64,000 bases of DNA from Desulfovibrio sp. (GCA_016208105.1 JACQYS010000019.1:264494-328493), one strand, 5' to 3'; counted from the stretch's first letter, positions 44,522 through 56,610 are shown. Made by a program: numbers and translations. The notes: a model not told the origin generated them from the letters alone.

Positions 44522-45545
44522 GGCACACCCGCTTCCACACCTTCAAATATCCCTCGGCGCCGGTTGTCATACCCCAACGGCTACGCACCTCGGCAGCAGC
44601 CTGGTGACCCAGGGCGCGCCGGAATGGAGCGTCCTCCACCAATTTTACCAGGGCCTGCTCCCATTCGACCGAATCACTCCCCGCAATCAAGCCCGTTTCT
44701 CCGTGGCGTACCGATGCGTAGGCAGGCAGATCCGCATAGACGCCGGCGGTTCCAAGTGCCGAATATTCAAGCCACTTCACGGCGCTTTTGCACCTGTTGA
44801 AGGCGCTGTCCGCTAGCGGGGCCAGGCCGATGTCCGGTGCCAGTTTTCTCAGCGCGGCTGCGTATCCGGCGTAATCCTCGTTGAAGCCGATGACCGTAGC
44901 GTCAATCCCCGACGGGGAACACCCCATGAATACAATCTCCACGGCGTTCCCGAAGTGTTGTTTCACGGCAGCCAAGGCAGGAAGGACGAGTTCCAGATCC
45001 TTCCCATGCGAGGGAGTTCCCGCGAAAACGATGCGCACCGGACCCGGCTCCCTCCCACGGGCCATCGGTCCGATCCAGAGGCGTTCCTCCAGGAAATTGG
45101 GCAGCACCTCAATTTTGTGGGCCAACCCCTTGAAAGCGTGTCTTAATTCCACAGTACTGACCGTGACCAGGGTGGCCCTGGCAAGAAGCTCCCTGGTGAA
45201 CGGCTCTATGGGAGCCAAACGTTGGCGCATGGGGTGGTCAGGGGGAACAGCCAGGAAATTGTCGTCCACATCGTAGACCACAGGCCGCCCAGAGCTTAGG
45301 GCCTGTTCCACTATGGGCCAGGTTTCCTTCATTGGAAAGTACCGTTGGAAAATGACGGCATCCGCCCCGGTCATGGCAGAGGAATCAATGGCGTAGTCCG
45401 TACCGTTGCTCGTGGCGGCCCAACGCATGTCCACCCTGCCACGCAGGATCGACGCCGGACCCAGCAGGCGAATTCGGGCGCAGGCATAGGCGGGCAGATC
45501 CAGGGAATACGCGGCGATGGTCAGCATCTGGGTATTTACTGACAA
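44508..45545 (-). CDS. GT-B glycosyltransferase (group 1 type)
   Basis: This 345-residue protein has a GT-B layout. The C-terminal half has 'RIVFAGTPSHGKDLELVLPA' and 'KWLEYSALGTAGVYADLPAY', typical of group 1/GT4 glycosyltransferases. The frame starts with TTG 45545, which has GGAAG just upstream; ATG 45527 is the alternative and lacks a clear ribosome binding site. It is the middle gene of three leftward glycosyltransferases and overlaps the family 2 gene. Confidence 0.8.
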   Translation of the reverse strand: MSVNTQMLTIAAYSLDLPAYACARIRLLGPASILRGRVDMRWAATSNGTDYAIDSSAMTGADAVIFQRYFPMKETWPIVEQALSSGRPVVYDVDDNFLAVPPDHPMRQRLAPIEPFTRELLARATLVTVSTVELRHAFKGLAHKIEVLPNFLEERLWIGPMARGREPGPVRIVFAGTPSHGKDLELVLPALAAVKQHFGNAVEIVFMGCSPSGIDATVIGFNEDYAGYAAALRKLAPDIGLAPLADSAFNRCKSAVKWLEYSALGTAGVYADLPAYASVRHGETGLIAGSDSVEWEQALVKLVEDAPFRRALGHQAAAEVRSRWGMTTGAEGYLKVWKRVCHASG

Positions 45546-45618
45546 GAGCTTCCGAGGGCTTCAGTGTGGACCCTCCCGGCACCGTTCAACAATTGCATCA
45601 CCCTTCACCGCCTCCCTT

Positions 45619-46665
45619 TCAAGGTTCGGAAACGATCTGTTGCCCTTGGTACGCCGGGTCGTTTCTGAAGGCCAGCTCCAGATAAAACCGTCGATGGCCT
45701 GGAGGCAGCGGCAAAGCCTCGTCCAGGGCCAGAACCCGGTAGGCGTTGCTCATGCGCGCCCTGATCGCGCCACAGTCGGCTATGCGGCGCTCATGGGCGC
45801 GGCCGTCGCGCAACTCCTGGAGGATAGCCGTTATCTCGGCCGCACGCACATCCACAGTGTGCTTGGACAAAACCTCCTGACGGCCGGCCCGGGCAATGTC
45901 CGGCAGTCTCGGATCATTCAGCGCGCCCAGGGCGGCCTGAGCCGCCGAACGGGCGTTGGCGCGCTCATAGACCAGGACGTTCTCACCGGGGGTGAACAGT
46001 TCGGCAAGGCCGTTGCCTGTGGCCTCGGTGAGAACCGCCGCTCCGCAGGCAGCCGCCTGAAACAGCCTGAAGTTGAGCTCCCCGGCTGCGGATTGGTTGA
46101 GCACTATGCGGCTTCGCCCGAACACCGGCCGATAGTCGCCGCTCAGGGCCACCAGAGGGGCCTGTTTCTTGAAACTATCTAGAAACATCTTGCGGCCAGG
46201 ATTCGCCGGGCTGTCCAGGGTTCCCACGAAGCTCACCGGAATGTCGCGTTCCCCCTCGGGAGAGTTATCGTGGGCCGGATCGCAGAAAAGAGGCATCCAG
46301 CGGGCTGGGCGGAAATGCTCGGAGGCGAAGACTCCGAGGTACTCCTTCTGGGCCACCAGGACCGTGTCGAAGCCGGACGAATAGGCGACATGCCAGGGGT
46401 TCATGTACTGGTCGATGGAATAGGCCACGCTCGGCCATGGCAAAAGCTCCAGGCCGATCACGGTGGGCGGCTGGCAGGTGTCCGCCCAAAGCATCGCGTC
46501 CGGGACGAAGTCTTTGGACTTCAGGGTCTCAAGCAACCTGCTGAGGGACAACGGCTCGGACAAAGGCACGTCCACCCCGGGCGAGGAACCGATGCACAGG
46601 GTCTGGTGTCCCTGGGCGGCCAGGGCACGCAGGAAGTATGGTCCGTCCACGCAGAGAATACGCAT
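45619..46665 (-). CDS. CgeB-like glycosyltransferase
   Basis: This protein of about 348 residues has a glycosyltransferase group 1 C-terminal region ('FRLFQAAACGAAVLTEATGNG', in two parts, then 'LAELFTPGENVLVY') and an N-terminal part beginning 'MRILCVDGPYF'. It belongs to the GT-B class seen in spore-maturation CgeB-type proteins and in protein or polysaccharide glycosylation clusters. The frame opens at TTG 46689; ATG 46665 is the more natural start. It is first of the three glycosyltransferase genes on this strand and is divergent from the AMMECR1 gene. Confidence 0.82.
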   Translation of the reverse strand: MRILCVDGPYFLRALAAQGHQTLCIGSSPGVDVPLSEPLSLSRLLETLKSKDFVPDAMLWADTCQPPTVIGLELLPWPSVAYSIDQYMNPWHVAYSSGFDTVLVAQKEYLGVFASEHFRPARWMPLFCDPAHDNSPEGERDIPVSFVGTLDSPANPGRKMFLDSFKKQAPLVALSGDYRPVFGRSRIVLNQSAAGELNFRLFQAAACGAAVLTEATGNGLAELFTPGENVLVYERANARSAAQAALGALNDPRLPDIARAGRQEVLSKHTVDVRAAEITAILQELRDGRAHERRIADCGAIRARMSNAYRVLALDEALPLPPGHRRFYLELAFRNDPAYQGQQIVSEP

Positions 46666-46730
46666 GGTTTTGTGTAGAGCATCTGGCAAGCCCAGGGCAA
46701 GAGTGATACTCGCATGAAAAAGGAGCTGCC

Positions 46731-47285
46731 ATGGACGGTTTCACGTTCGAACTGACCGGTGACGAGAAAAAATACCTCAAAGAACTGGTCCGCCAGAGCA
46801 TCGCGGCAGAGCTCGCAGGAAACAGCGGCTGGAAAGCTCCCGATCCTCCATCGGACAAACTGCGCGAAACCTTAGGCGCCTTCGTCACCCTGACGCTTGG
46901 AGGCGAACTGCGCGGCTGCATCGGCCACATCGTCGGCGACAAGCCCCTCTACTTGACCATTGCCGAAATGGCCAAGGCCGCCGCCTTCCAGGACCCGCGC
47001 TTCCCGCCCCTCTCCAGTGCCGAATTCGATGAGATCCACACCGACATTTCAATTCTAAGCCCCATCACCCCCTGCCCGGATCCGGCCCTGGTGACGGTTG
47101 GCCGCCACGGGCTCATCATGCGCCAAGGGTACAAGCAAGGGCTTCTGCTTCCCCAGGTTCCCGTGGAATGGAACTGGGACCGGGAGACCTTCCTGGCCCA
47201 GACATGCCGCAAGGCGGGATTGCCGGCGGATGCCTGGAAAATGCCCGAAACCCAGATATACTGGTTCGAAGCCGAGGTGTTCTAG
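46731..47285 (+). CDS. amrA: AMMECR1 / AmmeMemoRadiSam system protein A
   Basis: This 184-residue AMMECR1-domain protein has the hallmark 'LRGCIGHI' and 'AAFQDPRFPPLS'. It is often encoded with MEMO1 and a radical SAM enzyme (AmmeMemoRadiSam, amrABS); here neither partner is adjacent. The biochemical function of the family is not settled. GGAG precedes the start (AAAAAGGAGCTGCC then ATG), giving strong translation. It is divergent from the glycosyltransferase operon and converges with the J-domain gene. Confidence 0.9.
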   Translation: MDGFTFELTGDEKKYLKELVRQSIAAELAGNSGWKAPDPPSDKLRETLGAFVTLTLGGELRGCIGHIVGDKPLYLTIAEMAKAAAFQDPRFPPLSSAEFDEIHTDISILSPITPCPDPALVTVGRHGLIMRQGYKQGLLLPQVPVEWNWDRETFLAQTCRKAGLPADAWKMPETQIYWFEAEVF

Positions 47286-47376
47286 TCGTAAGGACTGGTG
47301 TCTACTTGTGGAAAACGGGCCAGGCCCGCTCACATGAGGGTCAAGCAAAATCGGCTTGCGGTGGCAGACGGGAAAA

Positions 47377-48495
47377 CTAGGCGGCCCAGGTGGCAGTCTT
47401 GCCGCGAAGGGGCGAACACCAGGAGATGGCCAGTTCATAGGCCTGGTTGATGGACTTCATCATCTCTTCGTCCCCGCCCAGGTCCGGGTGGTGTCTGCGG
47501 GCCTGCTTGCGGTAGGCGACCCGTATGTCATCCGCATTGCAGGGGTAGGTGATGCACAAGAGCGCGCAGGCCTGGGTCAAGGTCATACGCCCCTGGCCGA
47601 GCGGAGATTTGTGGGAGCGCTGCTTGTACTCCTGATAGCTCGACCCGCCACCCGGTCCCGTGGTGCGGTGGCGATGTTCCTGCTTCTGGCCCGCCTTGTG
47701 TCCGGCCTGCTGCCCGGTCTGTTGTCCGGTCTGTTGCCCAGCCTGTTTCCCAGTGTGTTGTCCGGCATGCTGATACGCACGCTGCTGGCTGGAAGAGCCC
47801 GTGGCTTCAGACCTGGCTTGGCCCGCGCCCGGGGACGCCTTTTGCTGCCCGGCAGAGCCGGAGCCCGTGGAAGTCCTGGCGGAAGATGCCGACGAAGCGT
47901 ACTCGGTCTTGGCCCTGAAGCTCCAGGAGAACCCGGTTCCGGCCTGGCTATCAGTTTTTGATTTGAATGTGCTCCCCGCCTTGGCCTGTCCAGATTCGGC
48001 AGTTTTGCCAAAAGGTGCCTTGCCAAAGGTGGATTGTCTGGCGGAGGAGTCTGTAAATCTGGAAGAAGTGGTCGATTGCGAAGTTGAGGACTGAAAGCGG
48101 GAGCCGGCTGGTCCCTGGGGTTTCTGGGCACCGGCGGCAGGACCATTCTGCCGATGCCCATGCTGGCGACGCATGCCGTCCGCAGGGCTGTCTGTTTTGC
48201 GCCATGCCCGTCCGGCACTCTGATACTTGGTTCCGGCGGACTTGAGGTTGTCGAGGACTGTGCGCAGGTGGGAGAGGATGTCTCGAAGAAGATCTCTGGT
48301 GTCGGAGAGCCGCTTCTCCAAGGCGCCCCAGTCGGCGTCTGAGAAACCTGTGGCCCGGTTTTTAAACTGGGAGGCTGGCTCTTGGCGGCTCTGCATCGTG
48401 TGTGATGTCCGCCCGGGAAGCTTCCAGCCGGTTCGGGCAGGGCGCGGTCCCGGCCGCCCGTTGCGGCCCGGCTCCGTGTGTGCCCGGTAAGTCAT
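47377..48495 (-). CDS. Protein with C-terminal J domain and low-complexity middle
   Basis: This is a protein of about 372 residues. The last 70 residues form a DnaJ J domain with the HPD motif ('RRHHPDLGGDEEMMK'), which stimulates DnaK ATPase. The J domain is at the C-terminus rather than the N-terminus. The rest is low in complexity: Ser/Thr/Gly/Gln-rich with a run of four-residue GQQT-like repeats encoded by a 12-bp tandem repeat. No zinc or DnaJ C-terminal substrate domain is seen. The start is uncertain: GTG 48516, ATG 48495 and ATG 48396 all lack a good ribosome binding site. It is probably a specialised co-chaperone. Confidence 0.75.
   Translation of the reverse strand: MTYRAHTEPGRNGRPGPRPARTGWKLPGRTSHTMQSRQEPASQFKNRATGFSDADWGALEKRLSDTRDLLRDILSHLRTVLDNLKSAGTKYQSAGRAWRKTDSPADGMRRQHGHRQNGPAAGAQKPQGPAGSRFQSSTSQSTTSSRFTDSSARQSTFGKAPFGKTAESGQAKAGSTFKSKTDSQAGTGFSWSFRAKTEYASSASSARTSTGSGSAGQQKASPGAGQARSEATGSSSQQRAYQHAGQHTGKQAGQQTGQQTGQQAGHKAGQKQEHRHRTTGPGGGSSYQEYKQRSHKSPLGQGRMTLTQACALLCITYPCNADDIRVAYRKQARRHHPDLGGDEEMMKSINQAYELAISWCSPLRGKTATWAA
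47689..47784. repeat. 12-bp tandem repeat (about 8 copies) inside the J-domain gene
   Basis: From 47689 to 47784 the sequence repeats in steps of 12 bases, for example CCCGGTCTGTTG and TCCGGTCTGTTG, with copies diverged by a few bases. On the minus strand it encodes four-residue units of the type GQQT/GQQA/GKQA. The period keeps the reading frame, so copy number could vary without breaking the gene. Confidence 0.85.
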
Positions 48496-48745
48496 GGACC
48501 GGCTATCGGCGTCCACGGCGTCTTTTAGGAGGACTACATCACCCGGATGTAAATGGCAAGACGCTGCAGCAAGTACACCTCGACGTTGCCCCTGCCCTGG
48601 CGCATTTCCAGGTGAGATGAAAAATGCCTTGAAAACTTACCCTGCGAAAAGATACTGGTAAGAACTCGGGGGGCACTTAGCCGTTACGGGCGATTAAGAA
48701 TCCACCTGCCCCACATGCAGTACGATACCGATTCAAGGACCGGCC

Positions 48746-49213
48746 ATGAACGCCAGCGACGCCGAGTTAGCCAAGCCATTCATCCAAGCAACCAGACACG
48801 TGCTCTCCACCATGGCCATGCTTGATCCGACCCCGGGGAAACCCTACGTCAAGCACAACGACGCCGCAGCCGGGGATGTTTCCGCCGTGGTGGGCCTCAC
48901 CGGCGATAAGCACGGAAGCATTTCCCTTTCTTTCACGAAGCAGTGCGCGGTGGCCATCGTAAAAAATATGCTTGGCGACGACGTCCAGGACATCATCCAG
49001 GACGCCAAGGATGCTGTCGGGGAGCTCACCAACATGATCTCCGGGCAGGCCCGGGCGGGGTTGGCCCAGATGGGGCTTGCCATGCAGGCTTCCACCCCGA
49101 CCATTATTTTCGGGGACAACCACACCATTTCCCATGTCTCCGCAGGCACAGTGGTGGCCATACCTTTCACCACCGAATATGGTAACTTCACTGTGGAATT
49201 CTGTTTCGAATAG
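48746..49213 (+). CDS. cheX: CheX-like phosphatase domain protein
   Basis: This 155-residue protein of the CheC/CheX/FliY class has the active-site helix 'DAVGELTNMISGQARAGL', in which the conserved Glu and Asn (E-x2-N) lie. CheX removes phosphate from CheY-type receivers. No receptor or kinase gene is next to it. It starts 250 bases after the J-domain gene region and is followed after 15 bases by an antiporter gene. Together with CheZ at 41241 the window holds two unrelated CheY-P phosphatases. Confidence 0.85.
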   Translation: MNASDAELAKPFIQATRHVLSTMAMLDPTPGKPYVKHNDAAAGDVSAVVGLTGDKHGSISLSFTKQCAVAIVKNMLGDDVQDIIQDAKDAVGELTNMISGQARAGLAQMGLAMQASTPTIIFGDNHTISHVSAGTVVAIPFTTEYGNFTVEFCFE

Positions 49214-49228
49214 ACGTTCGAATACACC

Positions 49229-50497
49229 ATGACCACACCCTGGCCAGCAGCTGTCTTGGGTACGGCCGCATTTGCGGCGGCCGTAACCCATACATTTCTA
49301 GCCGGGAGATTTCTGGCACGCTCCCAAAAAGAAAGCCCACACCAGGGGCTGTGGCACATCCTGGGCGAGGTCGAAGCGGTTTTTGGCTTCTGGGCCGCTG
49401 TTTTCCTGGTCCTGCTGGCGATTCTTAGCGGCCCTTCCAGCGCAATCACGTACATTGAATCCATCTCCTTCACAGAACCAGCCTTTGTGTTCGCCATCAT
49501 GCTGGTGGCTTCCACGAAACCGGTTGTGGCGCTTGCCTCAAAAATCATCATCATCCTGGCTGCAAGATTGCCCATGCCACTCGGCACGGCCGTGTGCTTC
49601 ACTGCGCTTACCATCGGTCCGCTCCTGGGGTCATTCATCACCGAACCCGCGGCCATGACGGTCACGGCGCTCATTCTGTACCTGGTTTTCTTCCAGCACC
49701 CCTTGCCCGAAACGTTCAAGTACGCACTTATTGGCACGCTTTTCGTCAACATTTCCATTGGCGGCGTGCTCACCCATTTCGCAGCCCCACCTGTTATCAT
49801 GTGCGCTCCCGCATGGGGTTGGGGGCTGTGGCACATGTTCTCCAACTTCGGCTGGAAGGCGGCTATAGCTGTAATTGTGAACGCAGCTGTTCTGACCATG
49901 GTTTTCTCCGCCCGCCTTAAACGACTGGACATCCACATCCCGCAAAGCATGCGCGAGGACATCCCGCGCTGGGTGACGGCCGTGCATTTGGCGGTGCTCA
50001 CGGCCATGGTCGTCCTGTTGCACCACCCCCTGGCCTTCATGGCCGTTCTCGTTGTCTTTCTTGGTTTCACTGCCGCGTACGAACAGCACCAGTCCGAACT
50101 CATGGTGCGTCCGGCGCTCCTGGTTGGCGTTTTTCTGGCAGGGCTCGTCATTCTCGGGCCACCGCAACGCTGGTGGGTACAGGCCCTGCTTGAGCGCATG
50201 GACTCCTTGGCTCTGTACTTCGGGGCGACTGCCCTGACCGCCGTCACCGACAACGCCGCCCTGACCTATCTGGGAACATTGGTGGAGAATCTCTCGGACC
50301 AGAACAAGTTCGCCCTGCTGGCCGGTGCGGTCACCGGCGGGGGGCTCACGGTCATCGCCAACGCCCCGAACCCGGCAGGCTTTTCCATCCTCAAGCACGG
50401 ATTCAAGAACCAGTACATAAACCCCCTCGGGCTTTTGCTGGCCGCCCTTTTTCCCACGGCCGTGGCCGTGGCCGCGTTCCTAGTCTTTTCGGCATAG
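49229..50497 (+). CDS. Putative Na+/H+ antiporter (PF07399 type)
   Basis: This 422-residue inner-membrane protein has about 11-12 hydrophobic helices. The stretches 'GPLLGSFITEPAAMTVTALI', 'NISIGGVLTHFAAPPVIM', 'DNAALTYLGTLVENLSD' and 'GLTVIANAPNPAG' match the family annotated as putative Na+/H+ antiporter and resemble arsenite/Na+ type ion transporters. Acidic and Asn residues inside helices could carry ions. The substrate has not been shown. The gene follows cheX by 15 bases and precedes dsbD by about 60. Confidence 0.8.
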   Translation: MTTPWPAAVLGTAAFAAAVTHTFLAGRFLARSQKESPHQGLWHILGEVEAVFGFWAAVFLVLLAILSGPSSAITYIESISFTEPAFVFAIMLVASTKPVVALASKIIIILAARLPMPLGTAVCFTALTIGPLLGSFITEPAAMTVTALILYLVFFQHPLPETFKYALIGTLFVNISIGGVLTHFAAPPVIMCAPAWGWGLWHMFSNFGWKAAIAVIVNAAVLTMVFSARLKRLDIHIPQSMREDIPRWVTAVHLAVLTAMVVLLHHPLAFMAVLVVFLGFTAAYEQHQSELMVRPALLVGVFLAGLVILGPPQRWWVQALLERMDSLALYFGATALTAVTDNAALTYLGTLVENLSDQNKFALLAGAVTGGGLTVIANAPNPAGFSILKHGFKNQYINPLGLLLAALFPTAVAVAAFLVFSA

Positions 50498-50559
50498 TTT
50501 CTGCTTTACCTCTCTTGAAACGCTGGCGTATGCTTGTTCCTATTATGCGGAGCCCTGCC

Positions 50560-52371
50560 ATGCATGGATTTCTGACTGTCCTGGCTTTTTTCTTTCTCCT
50601 GGCGTCTCCGGTTACGGCCCAACCCACACCGGTTTCCGCCAGCTGGGAATTGGCCACTCTTCCCGGGAGCGGGCTGGTGGCGGTGCTTTGGCTCACTCCG
50701 GGCCAGGGTTTCAAAGCCTACGCCAACGACCCGGGGCAGACAGGGCTTCCCACCCGGGCCGAAGCCGTGCTCACCCCCTCGGGCAAAAGCCTCACGGTTC
50801 TTTATCCTCCGGGCAAGACAGCCCAGGATCTTTACGAGAAGGACAAGACCGTCAAAATCTACGATTCCCCCACGCCGCTTTTCATCCCTGTGCCGCACGA
50901 CGCGCCGCCGGGGTTCGGCGTCCAGGCCAAGGTGAACCTCCTGGCCTGCACCGACAGCAGTTGCTGGCCGATGTCCTTGGAAACCGATTTTTCCTCGAAA
51001 GAGGTTCCCAATCCCGCCCCCGCAGACAGACAACCCTGGTGGAGCATGTTCGCCGGGCTGGTCAAAGAGGCTCCAGCCACTTCATCGCTTGGCGTCGCGG
51101 CCAAGGCCATCGAAGCCGCACCTGGCTGGACCTTCGCGCCCCGGTCTTTGCAGCCCCACCTGGAAGTGAACGGACTCCTTAAAGCCCTGCCCCTGGCCTT
51201 TTTGGCCGGATTTCTTCTCAACCTCATGCCATGCGTGCTGCCCGTGGCCTGCCTGAAACTCTCCGGACTGCTGGCCGTTTGCCGCGAAGGCGACCCCACC
51301 TGCGACCGCTTTGCCTTGATCCGGCAGCACAACATTTTCTTCTCGCTGGGAGTGCTGGCCTATTTCTGCGTTCTCGCCGTTCTGTTGGGACTTGCCGAAA
51401 TGGCCTGGGGGGAATTGTTCCAGCAGCCGGGGCTCATTCTTGGAGCGGCTGTGGTGCTGTTCGCCCTCGGGCTGTCCCTTTTCGGAGTTTTCCATCTGCC
51501 GGTGATCGACCTGAAGCTCACCCCCCGTCCTGGACACAGCCCCAGATCCCAGGCCCTGGCCACGGGCTTTCTGGCCACTCTGTTGGCCACCCCCTGTTCC
51601 GGGCCGTTTCTGGGGGGAGTGTTGGCCTGGACCCTCATGCAGCCGGTGGCAGTGGTCATGACTGTTTTCGTGGGTATCGGGATGGGTATGGCTTCGCCCT
51701 ATCTGCTCCTGGCCGTGAGGCCGGAGCTCACCAAGTTCGTGCCACGGCCCGGCCCATGGATGAGCCACTTGGAGAAGCTGGCCGGATTTCTCATCATGGG
51801 CACCTGCCTCTACTTCCTGGTCATATTGCCAGCCGCGCTCTTGCCCGCTTCCCTGGTGGCGCTGCTGGTAACGGCCTTCGCCTGCCACGCCTGGGGCAGC
51901 TGGACCAACCTCTCCCAGGGCGCGTTCACCCGCTGGACCATCCGAAGCGTTGCAGCGGCAGCGGCAGTGGCAGCCTGCGTATGGGCTCTTTCAGTCCCAG
52001 CGGCTGAGAGTGCGGCCTGGGAACCATTCGACAAAGCGACATTTCATCAGATGCTTGGCAAGGAGGATCTGCTCGTGGACTTTACCGCGGACTGGTGCCC
52101 CACCTGCAAGGCACTGGAAAAGACCGTGCTTCGCCCTCCGGCTGTCGCCAGGCTCCAGAAACGCTACGGGTTCAAGGCCATACGCGTGGACCTGACCCGT
52201 GAAAGCCCGGAGGCCATGGCGTTGCTGCGTTCTCTTGGATCCGCTTCGATTCCGTTGGCTGCCGTCTTCCCCAAAGGTGCCGACTCGCAGCGGCCAGTGG
52301 TGTTGAGAGACCTCTTCACATCAGGCCAGTTGGAAGAGGCCCTGGAGATGGCTTTCGGGCAGGTGAAATAA
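50560..52371 (+). CDS. dsbD: DsbD-type thiol:disulfide interchange protein
   Basis: This protein of about 603 residues has a signal peptide ('LTVLAFFFLLASPVTAQP'), then a periplasmic alpha domain with a Cys pair in 'LLACTDSSCWP' (about residues 132-137). A membrane domain of about eight helices carries redox cysteines in 'NLMPCVLPVACL' and 'ATPCSGPFLGG', and a thioredoxin-like C-terminus carries 'DWCPTCKALE'. DsbD carries electrons from cytoplasmic thioredoxin to periplasmic proteins, for example for cytochrome c maturation. The frame is open from TTG 50515; ATG 50560 with GGAG seven bases upstream is preferred. Confidence 0.93.
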   Translation: MHGFLTVLAFFFLLASPVTAQPTPVSASWELATLPGSGLVAVLWLTPGQGFKAYANDPGQTGLPTRAEAVLTPSGKSLTVLYPPGKTAQDLYEKDKTVKIYDSPTPLFIPVPHDAPPGFGVQAKVNLLACTDSSCWPMSLETDFSSKEVPNPAPADRQPWWSMFAGLVKEAPATSSLGVAAKAIEAAPGWTFAPRSLQPHLEVNGLLKALPLAFLAGFLLNLMPCVLPVACLKLSGLLAVCREGDPTCDRFALIRQHNIFFSLGVLAYFCVLAVLLGLAEMAWGELFQQPGLILGAAVVLFALGLSLFGVFHLPVIDLKLTPRPGHSPRSQALATGFLATLLATPCSGPFLGGVLAWTLMQPVAVVMTVFVGIGMGMASPYLLLAVRPELTKFVPRPGPWMSHLEKLAGFLIMGTCLYFLVILPAALLPASLVALLVTAFACHAWGSWTNLSQGAFTRWTIRSVAAAAAVAACVWALSVPAAESAAWEPFDKATFHQMLGKEDLLVDFTADWCPTCKALEKTVLRPPAVARLQKRYGFKAIRVDLTRESPEAMALLRSLGSASIPLAAVFPKGADSQRPVVLRDLFTSGQLEEALEMAFGQVK

Positions 52372-52464
52372 CATACAGACTGACGGGGGACGATAGTTTT
52401 CCCTGGAAGCCTTGGTCAAAATTGCCGTTTTCGCGGCGTGGATTTTTTTCAGAGGGAGGAGTGC

Positions 52465-52908
52465 GTGAACGAGGATAACAAACCTGAACTCAAACGCCCC
52501 ATGGACCCCAAGACAGGAGCTGTCATCCTGCTGGGTTCCCTGGGCGTTACCGCCGGCGTCACCTGGCTTCTGTCCCGGGTCGTCCCCTTCGGGCAGGAAT
52601 CGCTGGCCCGGCTGCAGGGATCGCTTACCAACGAAGGGGCCTGGATGATCCTCGGCGCCTGGGTGATCTTTCCTGCCGTGTTCGCCCTAGCGTTTCTTCG
52701 CCTGGCCCAGGGGGTTGACCCCAGGCGGCTGACCTTCGCCTATGCGGGGGGAGTCTATTTCCTGCAGAGCTACGCGGAATTCGTGGCACGAGACACCGTG
52801 TCCCTGTGGCCGGAGCTTCTGCTCACGGCCGTGGCCACCATCATCTTCCACAGGCTGGCAAAGAAAAACGCCCCAGAATCCGAGGACGAATCAGCGTCCT
52901 CTTCCTGA
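52465..52908 (+). CDS. Small membrane protein of unknown function
   Basis: This protein of about 147 residues has three likely membrane helices (about 18-37, 60-82 and 110-130). I recognise no family. GTG 52465, preceded by GGGAGGAG, is the likely start; the longest frame begins at GTG 52438. The C-terminus is acidic and Ser-rich. It lies 93 bases after dsbD and its 3' end overlaps the convergent aroC gene by 18 bases. Confidence 0.65.
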   Translation: MNEDNKPELKRPMDPKTGAVILLGSLGVTAGVTWLLSRVVPFGQESLARLQGSLTNEGAWMILGAWVIFPAVFALAFLRLAQGVDPRRLTFAYAGGVYFLQSYAEFVARDTVSLWPELLLTAVATIIFHRLAKKNAPESEDESASSS

Positions 52909-53946
52909 AAGAAGCCAGAAGTCGGCCAGGGTCAGGCAGACCATGGCCTCCAGCACCGGATTGATGCGCGGAATGGCGCAGACGTCGTGGCGGCCGCCGA
53001 CCACAAGGGTGGTGGCCTCTCCGCCCACGGTCACGCTGTTCTGCTCCTTGGCAACCGAGGGGATCGGCTTCACCGCGCAGCGGACAACGATGTCCTGGCC
53101 TGAGCTTATGCCGCCCAGGATACCGCCGGCCCTGTTGGATGCGAAGCCGTCCGGGGTCATGGCATCATTGTTCTTGGAACCGTAGTTGCGGGCGGCCTGC
53201 ATGCCTTCCCCTATCTCCACGGCCTTCACAGCGCCCACGCCCATGAGTCCATACGCCAGCCTGGCGTCCAGTTTGTCGAACACCGGTTCGCCGAGCCCGG
53301 CCGGGACTCCGGCCGCGGTGACGCAGACGATGCCGCCGATGGAATCACCTTCGGCCTTCACCTGGCGCACCCGGTCCTCCCAGATGTCCACCACGTAGTC
53401 GTCCGGGGCGTAGAAGGGGCGTTCGTAGGCATTGCGCGGGTCCATGCACTGGGCCGGAATGTCTCCCACCTCCTTCGTATAGGAATAGACCTCCACTCCG
53501 TGGCGGGAGAGGAGCTGCCTGGCTATCTCACCTCCCGCAACACGCGCGGCTGTCTCGCGGGCCGAGGCCCGCCCGCCGCCGCGATAGTCGCGCACGCCGT
53601 ATTTTGCCTGATAGGTGAAATCGGCGTGGCCCGGGCGGAACACGTCCTTAATCTTGGAATAGTCATGAGAGCGCTGGTCCGTGTTCTCGATGACGAACCC
53701 GATGGACGTGCCCGTGGTCACACCCTCGAATACGCCCGAGAGCAGGCGGATGGCGTCCGGCTCCTTGCGGGCCGTGGACGCGAGGCCACCCTGGCCGGGA
53801 CGGCGCTTGTTGAGACCCTGCTGGATCATTTCCTCGGTGAGGGGGAGCCCGGCCGGGCAGCCGTCGATCACGCCGCCCAATGCAGGACCATGGGATTCGC
53901 CGAATGTGGTGAGCCTGAAAAGGCGTCCGTAGGTATTTCCGCTCAT
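52891..53946 (-). CDS. aroC: Chorismate synthase
   Basis: This 351-residue enzyme converts 5-enolpyruvylshikimate-3-phosphate to chorismate with reduced FMN, the last step of the shikimate pathway. It shows the family marks '[20 protein letters not shown]' and the signature '[15 protein letters not shown]'. The frame is open to 54051; ATG 53946 gives the standard N-terminus MSGNTYG. The length is normal. The 3' end overlaps the small membrane protein gene on the other strand. Confidence 0.97.
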   Translation of the reverse strand: MSGNTYGRLFRLTTFGESHGPALGGVIDGCPAGLPLTEEMIQQGLNKRRPGQGGLASTARKEPDAIRLLSGVFEGVTTGTSIGFVIENTDQRSHDYSKIKDVFRPGHADFTYQAKYGVRDYRGGGRASARETAARVAGGEIARQLLSRHGVEVYSYTKEVGDIPAQCMDPRNAYERPFYAPDDYVVDIWEDRVRQVKAEGDSIGGIVCVTAAGVPAGLGEPVFDKLDARLAYGLMGVGAVKAVEIGEGMQAARNYGSKNNDAMTPDGFASNRAGGILGGISSGQDIVVRCAVKPIPSVAKEQNSVTVGGEATTLVVGGRHDVCAIPRINPVLEAMVCLTLADFWLLSGRGR

Positions 53947-54057
53947 GGGCGGGCACGCTAGCCCGGATTGGGGGGCGGGTGCAAGGGCAACCTGACGAAA
54001 CCCGGCTCTCAAGAAAACGTACCGAGAGCGCACCCTTTCCACGCCCCCCAAGCCAAA

Positions 54058-54087
54058 ACGGCCCGGAGGCTTTCGCCTCCGGGCCGT
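54058..54087 (-). terminator. Terminator between aroC and lon (bidirectional hairpin)
   Basis: A 13-bp perfect stem (54058-54070 with 54075-54087) has a 4-base loop. On the minus strand it is followed by TTTT-GGC and ends the lon transcript. On the plus strand it is followed by CTTTTC. Confidence 0.85.
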
Positions 54088-54114
54088 CTTTTCACTGTGA
54101 CGTGATCAGACCAG

Positions 54115-56589
<2,475 letters not shown>

Positions 56590-56610
56590 GGATTTCTCCT
56601 TACTCACATT

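Noticed and set aside
48844-50253. 469-codon minus-strand frame opposite cheX and the antiporter
   Set aside because: The composition is shadow-like, rich in Ser, Arg and Thr without hydrophobic core patterns, and both plus-strand genes are clear.
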